Assembly: GCA_020055645.1 (NCBI GenBank)
Contig: CM034548.1
Span: 41,842,296-41,906,295 of the forward strand
DNA from: Tomocerus qinae
Taxonomy: Eukaryota > Arthropoda > Collembola > Entomobryomorpha > Tomoceridae
DNA: 64,000 nt
Direction of reading: 5' to 3'
Part shown: positions 12,195 to 24,649 of the stretch, piece after piece
Numbering within the stretch: the stretch's first letter is position 1
Layout of the letters: each line of letters starts with the position of its first letter
Program-made: the position numbers and the translations under genes
Notes under the pieces: model-generated
Database searches by the model: none
Told to the model about the DNA's origin: nothing
The model's input: only the letters and a program-made list of their open reading frames with translations

Positions 12195-15100
12195 CTCATC
12201 TTTTGGAGACACTCTTCGGTCGAGTTCCTTGCTCCACCCCTCGGCATTGACAATAGGCGCACTATATCACTCTACTGCAGAGCAGTTACAATCAACTGTA
12301 CTTGTACTCGATCATAGGCAGTCCAACTATTAACTCAAAAAATGGGAAATTTTCCTTTTCCTCGTCATTCTCTCTCAAATCTTTTGACTCCGTCGTCGGG
12401 TCATCGCTACATTCCGAGGATAGCACATCTTTCTGCTCCTCCCCACACTGAGCAGCACATTAGAAACGATTCACTGAATGGCATTCAATATCTCACACAC
12501 ACTCGCATCTCCTTGCCCATCGTCTTTTCAACACTGAATCTTGACTACTATCTTTTATTTTACCTCCACTCCTCTGGGGATTGCAAATAGGACTGAACAA
12601 CTAATGCTAATAATAACAAAAGTATAGGCAGACAGTATATAGGCACTTGTATGAAAGCATTTGATAATTTCTATCCCCACTCGAGATTTCTGAGTGAGAA
12701 GGATAGAATTATGACAAAGATCCCGGACTAAGTGGAGCAAAGACTCCAGCCAGCCACTTTCTTCCTAAACACATAATATTGCTTTGCTAATTTGTATTGC
12801 TATTTTGAGTGTTGACCTGATTATGACACTATGCTGGAGCTGGAGACCATTTCGGGTCTCCTAGGCTTGAGTGCAATCCAATCGGGTTTAGTAGTAGCCT
12901 GAGTAAATTCCATCGCAGTGATGACGCGATGGAGTCATCACGAACACTTACTCTTGTGACCGGACTGAACACAATGGACGCTGACTTTTCGGTCACTCAT
13001 CAGCTCTACTCCTTATCACTAGTGACACTTCAAGGCAGATGTACAGGAGGAGGGTGTAAGGAAGAGTGTGTGTGGTAGGTGAGTATACATAGGCACGTAA
13101 GTCTATACTACGATATAATAATATGTAAATTGTTGTGTGAGTGCTAGTGAACTGAATAAAAGTCGGACTCTGGCTACAACAATTGATAATAATAATAATA
13201 GTAATGTAACAAAAAAGAGATGAGACAAGGAGGAGAGGAGAGCACAAGACTGAGCCAGGCAGACAGGCAGGGAGAGAGATAGCAACTTAAAGGAAAGCCT
13301 GTCTCTGAACAACTAACAATCCTCTCACTCCAACTCCGACATCAGACCCAAACTCATTTCACTCCCTCAGTACTCACTTCCACTATACTACAAACACACA
13401 CACTCACACTATCACTATCTATACCAAAACTCACACAGTAAACGGTGCACTACCCTATACTATACAACTGCTACACTGCCCACTATTACATTGTTATCCG
13501 TAATATCGTTAGGTTATATTCTACTAATACGGCTTTGAACGTCTGTGCTCTGTCTACGGTGACAGTGCTTCGGCCATTTGAACCACATTTTACACAATTT
13601 TTGGAAGAAATGCAATTATTAGAACTACTATGTACGATAACTTTGTCCCCTAGGCGAAGCAATGTGGCAATTTCACAGTTTCAATAGAACTATAGCTTTT
13701 TATAAAGCTTTAAATATATATAGGAATCATTCCGAAAATTTTCAAATCTGTAGTTTATATGTGAAAAAACAACTGTTAAAGCTTGGAGAAGACATTTTTT
13801 CAATAATAGTTTTTGTACTAGTGCACCAGCATTTGTGCTTATCCAAAATTCTTTTTTTAACAAGTATTCTGTTTTATTCTAATTTCTTCTGGTCTAAAAT
13901 TCCCCAAGTCAGGTGAAATTAATCAGACAAAAATGTTGGTAATTTAATGGCCAGAACTTTAGTTATGGTTGCATAACAATTACTTCCACATTAAAGTGTA
14001 TAAAATATATTACATCCAACTTTATAATTTTAAATATATATATGACATCAAATTAACAGATGAATAAATATTGCAATTTATAACAATATTTTGCGTACAT
14101 ATGCTGTTTCTAGACAATCTTGGGATCCATATAATATTTGCTTTCACCTTAGAAGACTTATGACTTATTGCATGTACGAATTAAATTTACGACAGAATTT
14201 AATAGCTGATTTTGGTCACGGGCCTTACAAAATCATTTGGTTTTAATTTCATTAGTTTCATTAGTAGGTGAGTGAGTTGGAAATTGGATTGACTATTTGC
14301 CTTTGTTGCGCTAATAATATGTTCGCAATAGTGTTAATGCTTGGGTACAATGAAAGGCTCGTACTGTTACACTGCTATCTCAGCTATAACCACTCTTACT
14401 CATGAAGGTAGGTACTTCCTCAGACAAAAAAGGAAAAGCAGATATCTGTCCACGTTGCGTTATGCTGTCTCCTTATTATGTAACTCTCCCTAGTCCCTAC
14501 TTACTCCACACCATTTAAATAAGCATATCACGTTATACGATGTAGATGTATACCCACACTTGGTATATAGTATTCGCACTCTCATTCACACACTATACTC
14601 AAACAAAAGATACACCTATTTATTTCACTATTCTTAACCCCTCTGAAATTGCAAAGAATGAAAATTCATAATTTCATTAAGGTCGTTGTAACCACACTGC
14701 ACTACATAGCTGAAAATTGGTTTTGGTATAATGCATTAAATAAATTCTCAACATAATCTGAACTTCAAAATCCTTTATGTTTAGACTACTATTTTGGCCA
14801 TTTTAACCAAGTGGCAAAATGTCTTTTTCACCGTAAACCTTCAGCCTAGGCAGTTGTTCTTCTGCTCATTGAAGGAGACCTACAATCAAAATCAAGTATT
14901 CATCAGACGAAAGTTCTATCTACATCTACAGTAATTTCATTCACTTTTTAACTGTCACTTCTGCACCCCTTGAATAAAATTCCTTCATTAAACAAAAACG
15001 AAAGCCCAAAATTCAGCAGAAAAAACGTTAATGTCTATGTAAAAACATAACTGAATATTTCGGTAATCATTATTAATTAAGATATTTTAAAATATAAATA

Positions 15101-15300
15101 GCCAAAAATTAGACAATTTTTCATACAGTATTGCAATAGGCGCCAATGCTGAAAGGCAGAAACATTGGAAAATCTTTGGCTTGGTAATGGTAAAATTTCA
15201 ATGTCATCAATACAGTGTGTTTTAAAATTTTAAATCTTCGCCTATTTTAAAATAGACAACTTTGAAACAATGTTCATAATTACCATGCATTGACACATAA
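12195..15300. other. Non-coding stretch upstream of the 11.7-12.2 kb exon
   Basis: CT/AG-rich and (TAA)n-type simple sequence at about 13180-13200, compatible with a 5' untranslated or promoter region of the minus-strand exon to its left. A somewhat GC-richer patch at 12830-12990 holds short perfect inverted repeats, for example GTGATGAC...GTCATCAC at about 12918-12941. No gene is recognised. Confidence 0.4.
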
Positions 15301-16172
15301 GTATATATGTCGTAGGCCATGAGAGGACATGGGGTTTCACCTTGACAGCCTAGGGTACGACAGGGTTCTCTCATAGCCTAGGTTTAGAGAGGACGGTCAG
15401 TTCGGATAAGAATGAGACAAAAAATATTTTTGGTGTGTAGTCTGCAATTGTAACTTGAAATTACTTAAAAATAATGTTCCTTGTGGAACAAAATATCATG
15501 TGGGTGTATTCTGTAAAACTAACGACTAATTGGTGAATGAATATTTTTTGCACTGAACGAGGTAATGCACGACTTTGTGGTATGAATAGAATGAAATTTC
15601 CTCAATTTTTGGTTGTTTTTGGGTTTAAACCCACTCCCCCTGTTAGTGTATGACTGTAACTTACTGAATAGTGTTCTCTGAATCTTTCTGATGTCAAACG
15701 AGGTATTACACGACTTTGTACGACGCACAGAACGGAAGTTACGTCAATTTTTAAATCCTTGGCCTGGTCAGATGGGGTGACCAATTTTGCCCATTCAAGA
15801 ACTCGATCTGTCTTTTGACCCCTAGATTGCGTGAAAAACATTTGAACGGTTTATGTCATTCCGTTCGAAAGTTATCGTGATTACGGACAGACAGACAGAT
15901 TGGTCATTCCTATAAAGCAACTGCCCCTATTTTATAACGTGGTCTGTTAATAATGATAGTTCGTTTTGACTAATAAACATAAGTTATTTCAAGTTACAGT
16001 TACAGGTTACACACCAAAAATGTTCCATATTGCCTCATTCTTATCCGAACTGACCCTCCTCTCAGAGCCTGCCGTGCCGTCCTCTCAAAACCTAGGCTAT
16101 GAGAGAATCCTGTCGTATAGCCTAGGCTGTCACGGTAAAACTCCATGTTCTCTCATAGCCTACGACATATAC
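15301..16172. mobile_element. Non-autonomous DNA transposon with long terminal inverted repeats
   Basis: The left end (15301-15417, starting GTATATATGTCGTAGGCCAT) is matched in reverse complement by the right end (about 16034-16172, ending GCCTACGACATATAC). The shared blocks include TCTCATAGCCTAGG, GAGAGGACGG and TCAGTTCGGATAAGAATGAG. The right arm has roughly 20 extra bases. Between them are two imperfect tandem copies of a ~140-bp segment; each contains a CGAGGTA..T.CACGACTTTGT core, at about 15558 and 15699. No transposase ORF is present, so it is a MITE-like, non-autonomous element. The arms are diverged, so it is not freshly inserted. I could not define a target-site duplication. Confidence 0.75.
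15500..15775. repeat. Imperfect ~140-bp tandem duplication inside the inverted-repeat element
   Basis: The segment ending AACGAGGTAATGCACGACTT recurs about 141 bp later as AACGAGGTATTACACGACTT, with similar flanking bases (GTGTATTCTGTAA versus GTGTATGACTGTAA upstream). It lies entirely within the terminal-inverted-repeat element and is probably part of its internal structure. Confidence 0.55.
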
Positions 16173-18084
16173 ATATCAGCCAAAATAGCCCCTCTAATGG
16201 TCTTCATCCCTGCAAAGTAGTCATGTTGTGTGTTGAAGGGAATGCAACAAATAAATTTACCTAAAATGAATTATTTATTATTTTCTAGCCAAGTGTAAAA
16301 TAATGTTAAGAAATTTAGCTTTATTTTGAAATTCTCTTTCTCACCGATTTAGGGGGTTAATTTTATTACAGCCATTTAGTGTCTAGTGTATGTAGGTTGA
16401 CATTTTCTTATATTATGGTAATGTTTTACAGAATAACAGTAAAAAGAATTTTGTTCCATTTTTGACACAAATACCGTATTTTCCGAATTAATTCATCCTG
16501 TTCAAAATAGTTGACTCCCTCCGGGTCAACTATTATATTTTCACGTTAACAAGTGCCTTCAAACATTAGTTGACTCTCGTTGAAATAATTGACTCCCCTA
16601 TTTTGTATTACGGGATGGTTGAGTATTTGCATGAAAAATGTGATGAATTGGAAATTAGGATTTACTTAGATTATGATAAGGTAATAATATTATGCAATCG
16701 CTGCAGCTTACCTTAAGTGACGATACTATCATTGTAGCCAAAATATCCCCCTCAGAAGGTCGTATCCAAATTACTCCTAAAAGACCAGTAAAATACAATT
16801 CTCATTCGGGAAAAATGAAGATAATTCGATTACACAATACAATTTAGCGAACTAAACGGCATATATATAAAGTAGCAGCACAATTCAATGTTTCATGAAG
16901 TCTAATTAGACGTCAAAAATCAAATTAGTGAAGGTAATTCGATTTTGTCTAAGGTCTGCCACAATTCTTTCTTCTAACAACTACTAATGGAAATAGACTA
17001 ATTATAACTAGACTAGACTACCTAGAATATATTCTTAATATCTTTTAGTTTACTTATATTTCCCTCATTTGACATTGCCCTTTCTATTCATTTAAAAGAA
17101 GTTAAGTTAAAAAAGGAAGAAAAAATTCAGCATTCCACTTGAGACAATAATTGACCCTCTTCGTTTTAGGTGACCCCCCGGGGTCATCTATTTATTTTTT
17201 GCATTAATGGCATTGTTGAAACAATGGTCAAATCACCCGGCCACTACTAAGCCTAAACCGTTTTGATTTTTGATCACTTTTCCCACACGGAGAATGTGTA
17301 CATTTTGGTCACTTGTACACACTTTTTTGCCAAAAATGAGTTGAAAATGGCCTAAAATAGAATATTATCATCAAAAACTGACTTAAGGCACAATAAAAAT
17401 AACTTTAAAAAATGTAGCTGAAGTGCTATTATGAAATAAATTATCAAAAAACTTCAAAATCCAGCTAAAATTGACGAAAGAGCAAACTATGAGGAATCAC
17501 AATAATACCTAATATATGTTTATGAAGTATTTTATAAAAGTAAATTTTTGACCGTGATAATACCAATACCATCATTATCTCATCAGTTATTCTCAAACAT
17601 TTTTTATTCATTTAAATGACGTATAAAAACGTAAACAGTTGTCCATAACTTATTACTTTCTATAAACTCGTAAACAGAATAATTAAAATATTTAGTAGGG
17701 GGAATTTTTTTCGTAGTAGTTTTATCTTTTTCAAGCACACTGTGACGTACATTAGGTCTAAGACAGTTATTTACCGCTCTTCTTTTATAAGCAGGGAGGG
17801 CAAATCAGTCAAATATATTTAAGAATTGCAAAATATCAAAAATCCCATGTAGTAAACGAATATTTCCAAAAGGGAAAATATGAATTCGTATGGCAAACAC
17901 CTTACTTTTGTATGAGATTTAAAAAAATAGTTTTTCTAGCTTAGTATGGCTGTTTATGAATAAGCATGGCAGCTGAATATGTATCGTATAGTTTTTGCAA
18001 TGCAGTTAAATGTTATTAATTCAAAAGGTCAATGTCAATAAGATTAATTAAGCAATGGTAAAGTAATTAAGCAAGTCGTGTTGA
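16173..18084. other. Repeat-rich intergenic DNA
   Basis: No gene is seen. Two related palindromic spots occur: AGTTGAC/GTCAACT at 16509-16531 and TGACCCC/GGGGTCA at 17171-17186. Each is flanked by AATTGACTCCCC- or AATTGACCCTC-like sequence, suggesting copies of a short dispersed repeat. The rest is AT-rich. Confidence 0.4.
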
Positions 18085-18394
18085 CATGAAAACGCCAGAG
18101 TCGATAAATGAATCCACCACAAAAGGCTCATCACTGTTTGTGGGAATTTCCTTTCTTTGCTTGCACCAATTCTCTAGTTCACTAACAACAGTCATTCTGG
18201 GCTGACCATTTCGACGGCAGTAGTGGAGAAAGTTGACCATTTGTTTTTTTAGGAACAGGAATATCAATTTTATTTTCGAAACAATCTAACACTACACGTG
18301 AAGTAACATCCTGATTATCTTCTAATAACTCAGTTTTTTGCTTATCTGTCAAACCCATTTTACCGTCATCATGACCGTGATCACATTCATTCAC
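18085..18394 (-). pseudogene. Frameshifted transposase relic (MULE-like domain)
   Basis: Two overlapping minus-strand frames give one interrupted protein. The first reads MNECDHGHDDGKMGLTDKQK and continues with ..VTSRVVLDCFENKIDIPVPKK. After a shift, the second continues ..FLHYCRRNGQPRMTVVSELE, then WCKQRKEIPTNSDEPFVVDS and ..GVFMSTRLA. The WCxxRxxIPxxxDEPFVVD..F.STR pattern is, as I recall the family, a conserved stretch of Mutator-like (MULE/FLYWCH-associated) transposases in invertebrates. It is a short, broken fragment with a stop soon after; no catalytic triad is visible and it is not expected to be active. The family assignment rests on motif recall, not a search. Confidence 0.6.
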
Positions 18395-21300
18395 ATAATA
18401 AATTCAAAAACAGATCAAACTGGTAAACTTTTACCAATTTTATCTGTATTTCACAGCCCTATTGAAACAGCCTAGAGATCATAACGAAAATACTTTCCCA
18501 TGGGGCCGACTAAGTGTGACTGTGTGACGGCCTGGTCTCATGTAAAAGTCACTTTTACACGGGACAAGCAGTGCAGTGGGACAGCTCTGACCTTCGACTT
18601 TTTCGGTTACTATAGTCAGCAGTATTACACCGGTAGTTAGTCTATGGACAAAGTCCACTTTATACGGTAAACATTGTGAAGTATGAATTCGTATCATGTA
18701 CCATGTTAATGTAACCAGGCAATAGTTTCGATACCACCGCTATACAAATCGACTTAAAAAAGGGCATGCTGTTATTTGTCGCATTGATTTGGCCAGTTTA
18801 GGTAAAAATTGGCTTAGTTCCTTTACCAGATTAACACACGATGATACATATAAACCGACATATGTACGTAATTTCTCACTGCGCAAGTCCAAACTACGTG
18901 ATTATATTATAGGAGTGGTAGATTAGTCATGGTAAATTAACGCACGGGCACCCAGGGGCAATATGAACGGTCAAGTGCCTGCCTATGCCTGTAGGAATTT
19001 TCATCGGCCCATCACAAAGGTGCCCGTTCAACTCTCTACTTTGATGTAATGTTTCATTTTCTATCAGGCATTGAAAGTACAAGTGAAGTCTATAATGACG
19101 CAGGTACATTAGATCATTGTGATTCGTGTCAAGTAAAATTATAATTAATCTGTCTCATATTTATTCTGTCCTTAAGTAGTGGAAGATGTTACTATCGTCA
19201 ATCGTCAGTGATCTTTTCCAGCTCATATTTATTCCTATTAAATTTTTCTTTTGTTCGTGGCTGGATTTCTTCACAGTTCACTGCTTCGGCAGGCAACCAA
19301 ATTAAAAGGATTAAAAATGAGCTGGAAAAGATCACTGACGACAGTAATATCATTCGAAATTTCTGTCACTAGTATTCGTCATTTGCGCTGCCCACTTAGA
19401 CTTCATGCCCGGTGCAGAGCGAAGACCAGAATTCATGCTATTTTGTCCGTGCCCTTGTCTTCCAATTCGACAAATTCAACAGAATTGACATTGACACGAT
19501 TCTACCGAAATCGCTTCTTTGGACTTACCTGAATCGTAGGGACAAGTTGAGACAAATAGGGACATATTGAGACTTTTGTCGAATGCAAGCGAATGTAAGC
19601 AGGAGAAATTGGAACAAATTGCACAAAAACGCATAAAGAATTGTGGAATACTTTACGAATGGAAAAAATGCATGTCAAACAATCGCAAAATTTTTGGTTG
19701 GTTTGGTTTGTAGTAACTCGACAAATTATGAATCTGAAATGATGAATTATAAAATGGCAAAAATAACTTCTTTAAAAAAATTTCACAACATAAATAAATA
19801 GGTAGTTTATTGTCGGAGTTTTTATAGCATGGACAAATATGTTAGCTTATTCCATAGTGTACAAATATTTGATTAAATAATATTATAAATGAATATAGGC
19901 ATCTATATTATTTTAGCGGATTTAAGATAATTAACAATTTGTATAATATTTAATAGCACGCATAGGAGGTAAATGCGAAATACCTTTATGATAATAATAA
20001 CTATTATTATGGTCAACACATTCGCCTAGTATATTGGGGGTCTGGACGTCGAGATATTTTTGTGCTTGGCACTATGCTATGTAACACACAAAACTAGTAA
20101 TAATTTTAACATTCGGCATCCTATTAATATAAATATTGACATTTAGCACCATTACGTAATTTGTATAGAATTTCCAATGGGTATGTGTTATAATATTCTG
20201 ACTGTGATTTCAAGTGAGAAATCACCAAAGGAATCAAATATGTCCCATATGGGGAAAAATAGGAAACGAAACAATAACATCCAGGACAAAACTCATAAAT
20301 AAATACTGCATCGTAAAATCCAAATTTTAATATCCAAGTACTCAAACTACCATTTCAATAGACGCAGATTTCGGATAAATTGTTATAAAAATACTTTATT
20401 CGACAAAAGAATAATCAAAAACTGATTAAATGCTTTGAAAATATTTTTCAATATTTTTCATTTCCGGTCGATTTTTCACTTATCTCAGGTGGCTATCATA
20501 ATTGGAACATTGGAAGTGCAATGGGAAGAAAAACAATATTTTTTTTACTTTCCTTTTTTCAGGAATTTCGCCATAATCTCAAATTTTGACACATTATTAT
20601 GACATTTTTGGAAAAGAGAGTCATATTCAAGGCCACAGTTTTCGTTCCTACACCACATCAACTAAGGCTATTAATATATATTTATGTAACAGGAATTAGT
20701 AGCTTCAGGCAAGTATAATCCGTATACGTAGTAATAATATAATATTTATCAGCTACAGCTGCTCCGAATAAAGTTAAAAAGTAAAACTTTAACGATTAAT
20801 TTAAATACAGAAAGAATATAATTGCAATATAATATAATTTATAATAATTGTTAACGTTGGCCAAAAGATTTTCCAGAATTGTGGTTGATCCCATAATAGC
20901 TACAGCCTGAAGTTACTGATTACGGCTAACATTTACATTATATTATGTTAATTATTGTTAGTTATGATACATTTGCTTGGCAATCACAACCAAATCCTAA
21001 TTACATGACTTAACTACTACTACTACTAATATTATTACGAGTTGCGCATCTGCATTCTTTGCATTACACTGCAATATAGTAGCCGTATCTTTTCAGAGCA
21101 TTCATTAATATCTTAAGTAGCTAAACAAACGTTATCGTAAGGCATTCTTAATATTCGACTAATTTTAACTGCACTGAATAAGGACGCCCATATGTCTAAA
21201 GTACTTATTTAGTGTATCCTTTTCAGGACCGGAAGCAGCCATCCTATAATTCTTACTGCCTGCTAGTACTATACTGATCAATTAACCAATCTAATGGTTA

Positions 21301-23926
21301 CAGGGATTAAACAATTCTGCCAAATAAATGTAGTCTATATAGATATTTTTATTAGTTAGCACAACTATTAACTATATAGTACCTATACCTATTCACTACT
21401 AGAAGTAAGGTTTACGTTGCTAATGGGACATGTCATCCCCCTGGATTAAACCTAACAGCAGCGCACATGTAGTTAGTTATCTTTAGTATAATTTGTCAAT
21501 TAAGTTCAACCTTAGAGTAAAGCTAGAGGCCAGTCGAAGTCAAAAAGTCACCATTCATTCAATGATTACATTTATATGCCCTATCCGTAGAGGTATAAGT
21601 ATATCTACTCTTATAGTAGAATTTCGTTTCTAAGACCTTCTATTTCTATGGCCTTGTCTGCAAAGAACCCTACGAGAGAAACTTCGAAAATTGCGAGATT
21701 AAGTTTAAAGGCTCAAAATGTTTATTAATGAATAATGGTGACTATAGAAGTTAGACTATGGCCAAATTCCGTTGAAGCAATCGCCACTACATTGCTTGTA
21801 CTTTTCCGCTACTTCGAATAGTAAAAATGTTAACAATTTCATGTCAAAAGTTACAGTGTCTATATACACATTACGTACTCTACGCATTCACAGGACGTCA
21901 ACACGGGGATTCATTTTGGTTCATTTTGGTTTATCAATTCATTCAATTTTAACAGGTACATGAATTGCCATTTTTACCTTTCATTTTATCACTTTCCCGA
22001 TCCTTACTGCTCCTACTTTACGACTTTTAATCTTTATCAATTATTTTGTACAAATTAAAATGGCTACGTGAAAGCCATAGTGGTTAGTCGAATTTTTGTT
22101 GATTCTTTTGTAAATCTTTGAGCTAGAGGTTAATAAGGGAACATTCAATGGCAATGGCTACATATGTGTATGTTAACGATTTGCTAGAGCTAATTTACAT
22201 ACAAGTTGTCAATAATTGTGTGTAATTAATATCATTGGACAGTTTTAATCGTTTAGCTTGCCCAGATTTTAGTTTATAATAATAAATGCTGTCGTTAATT
22301 TATTTAATACGGTTAATAGAAGAAAGTGTATTATTAGGGTCACAACCAAAACACAATTTGCGATTAACCATAAAAGGTTTTTAAGGTACTTTGTTTAAAG
22401 CTTCAGATATATTATATTAAGTAAAATATGACAGAGCAACCATTCATGTCATAGCTATAAAGGTAAAACCCCAAATATATCCATATCCAAATAATTTGAA
22501 GGTTATCAGCCTATATGTATTATGCGTAATATTATTTTAATATAGCTACGGACCTAAACTTAGTCATAAATGGTATGACACCCACGAATAAATGTATTTA
22601 GACAAAAGTTTCGCGCATTCCTTCATAAAAATATCATCATCATCGATATTCTGACTTGTGTCTTGGCTGACGATGGGCAATTTACGGAATCAAATGCTGA
22701 ATGCAGTTTACAGCATTCCGCCTTGATATTCATAAGCTAAGAAAGTATCATTAAAATACTACTCACGTAAACAGTTTTCGGTAACTACAAAATATTTCAT
22801 TTTTATGAACACAAGACGGAGCCTGACGATTTAAGGCAAATAATATTTAGGCTTGGGATGTACGGTTCCTAAAATAAATCTATCCAAGAGTAATCAATCC
22901 ATCGTATCTTTTGCTGCTTTATCATACACTCATCATTTATAGCAGCTAGATTACTATCACCTTGAGAATAACGAATAATAAAATTACATAGCAGATATGT
23001 TGCAGTCAGTTTATACATTTTGAAAATTATAGATCAACTAATCAGTTGATGCAAGTTATTTTTCAAATTTCATGCAAAGCTAGAAAGTCTTTTCAGTTTG
23101 CTGTTCTGATAAATTTTTAAGTATGAAATATGAAAAATGCTGAACGAAAACTCCAAAAATACAATTTTATATTAAAAATTAGCTATTTTAAATGTCGATA
23201 TGTTTGTGCTTAAATTGAATTCTCTTGCCTTTTTTGGATTACGTATTACAGAATGTATCCACCAAATTACAAACCCTAAAATCTATCTCAAAGTTGGTAT
23301 ATAAGATTGAAAATGCTTAAAATGCCTTGCATGAAATTTCAGAATAGTCTTTTTGGCGTACAATCTGCTTGGTCAATTGGTATTTCACAAATTTATAAAT
23401 CGACTGCAACGAATAGATACCCTATAGTTACAAATAGTAATAAATGCCAACAGGAAGATTTAGCGCTAGCTGCAAATCTTACAAAATCTGCAAAATACTT
23501 CAAAAAAGTAAGCAAAGTGACAATTAAATTCGGAAATGCTAATATGGAAATGCCGGGTTACAATGATAATGTCATAAATCGAATTACTAGACTACCAGAG
23601 CTCGAGATTAGTCGGAATAAATTTTACAAATATAAATAGATTTTGTTAGATGTGGGAAAGTTCCAGAGGGAAGAACTTTCATTGGACGGAGCACTAACAG
23701 GAGGAGAGCCATCTCCCTTCCTTTCCACTTACCGTAATAACATTACAATGAGTAGAAAATTGTACTTTCAGAGTGTTCGCATATTTTTAGTGTGAGTATG
23801 ATTTGGAAGTTGCGTTATCATCACACAGTTCAACTGCAACAAGAAAGAGTGGCCCGCAACTGAATGTACGTTAAATCCTTTTTGAAATTGACCGAAGACA
23901 GAATAATGACAATTGTGACAAATCCT
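18395..23926. other. AT-rich intergenic DNA downstream of Pld
   Basis: No recognised gene. It contains a 23-bp perfect inverted repeat (19205-19339, separate entry). A 110-codon plus-strand ORF at 23307-23639 shows no recognisable motif; it lies close to the Pld 3' end and is probably chance or 3'-flanking sequence. Many short TA-rich microsatellite-like runs are present. Confidence 0.4.
19205..19339. repeat. Inverted repeat, 23-bp perfect arms
   Basis: GTCAGTGATCTTTTCCAGCTCAT (19205-19227) is exactly reverse-complemented at 19317-19339. Partial pairing continues outward (ATGTTACTATCGTC against GACAGTAATATCAT). The loop is about 89 nt. It could be a small fold-back element or a fragment of one. 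Confidence 0.7.
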
Positions 23927-24649
23927 TCAAGTCCACAAATGAGTCGGCATCAGGGCTTCTCTGGTACCAGCACTCGGCAGAAGATTTTCTCCGCTCAAGA
24001 ACTGCAACGGAAGCATCACCAAGTAGCCCTGCAACAACAAACAATATTTCTAAGTACGTATTAAGGAATTCCAGGTACCCAAGTACTAGACAACTGGTTT
24101 GGTAGTTTTCCTGGCTCCATTTCCCAAATAATATTATACAATCCTCATTATCTGTGGAGAAACATTTTGAAAATAGGCTCGCTAATAATCTACCTTACTA
24201 CTAAATCATGGGGAGCGGGGATTTCTTCCATTTCTGTAGACATGCTTTTGTCTACATAGAAAAAAGAAAGGATTTTTGCTTCTTTAGGCTCTAACATTAC
24301 TAATAAACTAATCTAATCAATTAAAAAGTGAACCAAATTAAATTTCACAGCCAGTAAAATTTTCGTAAGCTAGTTAGCGCCCTAGATTGCCGAAAAGCGG
24401 TAGCGTTACATATAAGTGAGGTTTCCTAGATTAGTAGTTAAGTTGCGGATACACACAACTAAGTATGTAAAATGTGGGCTTGGTAATTAATGGCACTGGG
24501 TTAGTATCAAATAAAAGTTATCCTACCGACACATCCTTCAAAATAGCCCGAGCTGCTTGCGGATCTGTAGATGAGAGTTGATGCTTGTTTTGGTAGTCTC
24601 TCAATTCAGCAAACGTTACACACTGGTCAGTGGGCATGCAGTTGAACAC
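23927..24649 (-). CDS. Pld: Pld exons 20-21: C-terminal tail
   Basis: Exon 20 (24527-24649) begins [19 protein letters not shown] and exon 21 (23927-24028) encodes [20 protein letters not shown] and the end ...MPTHLWT. The invariant-looking C-terminal Thr of animal PLDs is retained; in mammalian PLDs C-terminal changes abolish activity. If the last intron were retained, translation would stop two codons after the donor. Confidence 0.9.

Noticed and set aside
11955-12317. Plus-strand ORFs opposite the 11692-12194 exon
   Set aside because: The minus frame is longer and ends at a good donor; the plus frames look like shadows, though this is not fully settled.
23307-23639. 110-codon plus-strand ORF downstream of Pld
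   Set aside because: No recognisable motif, AT-driven composition and no regulatory context; probably a chance ORF.
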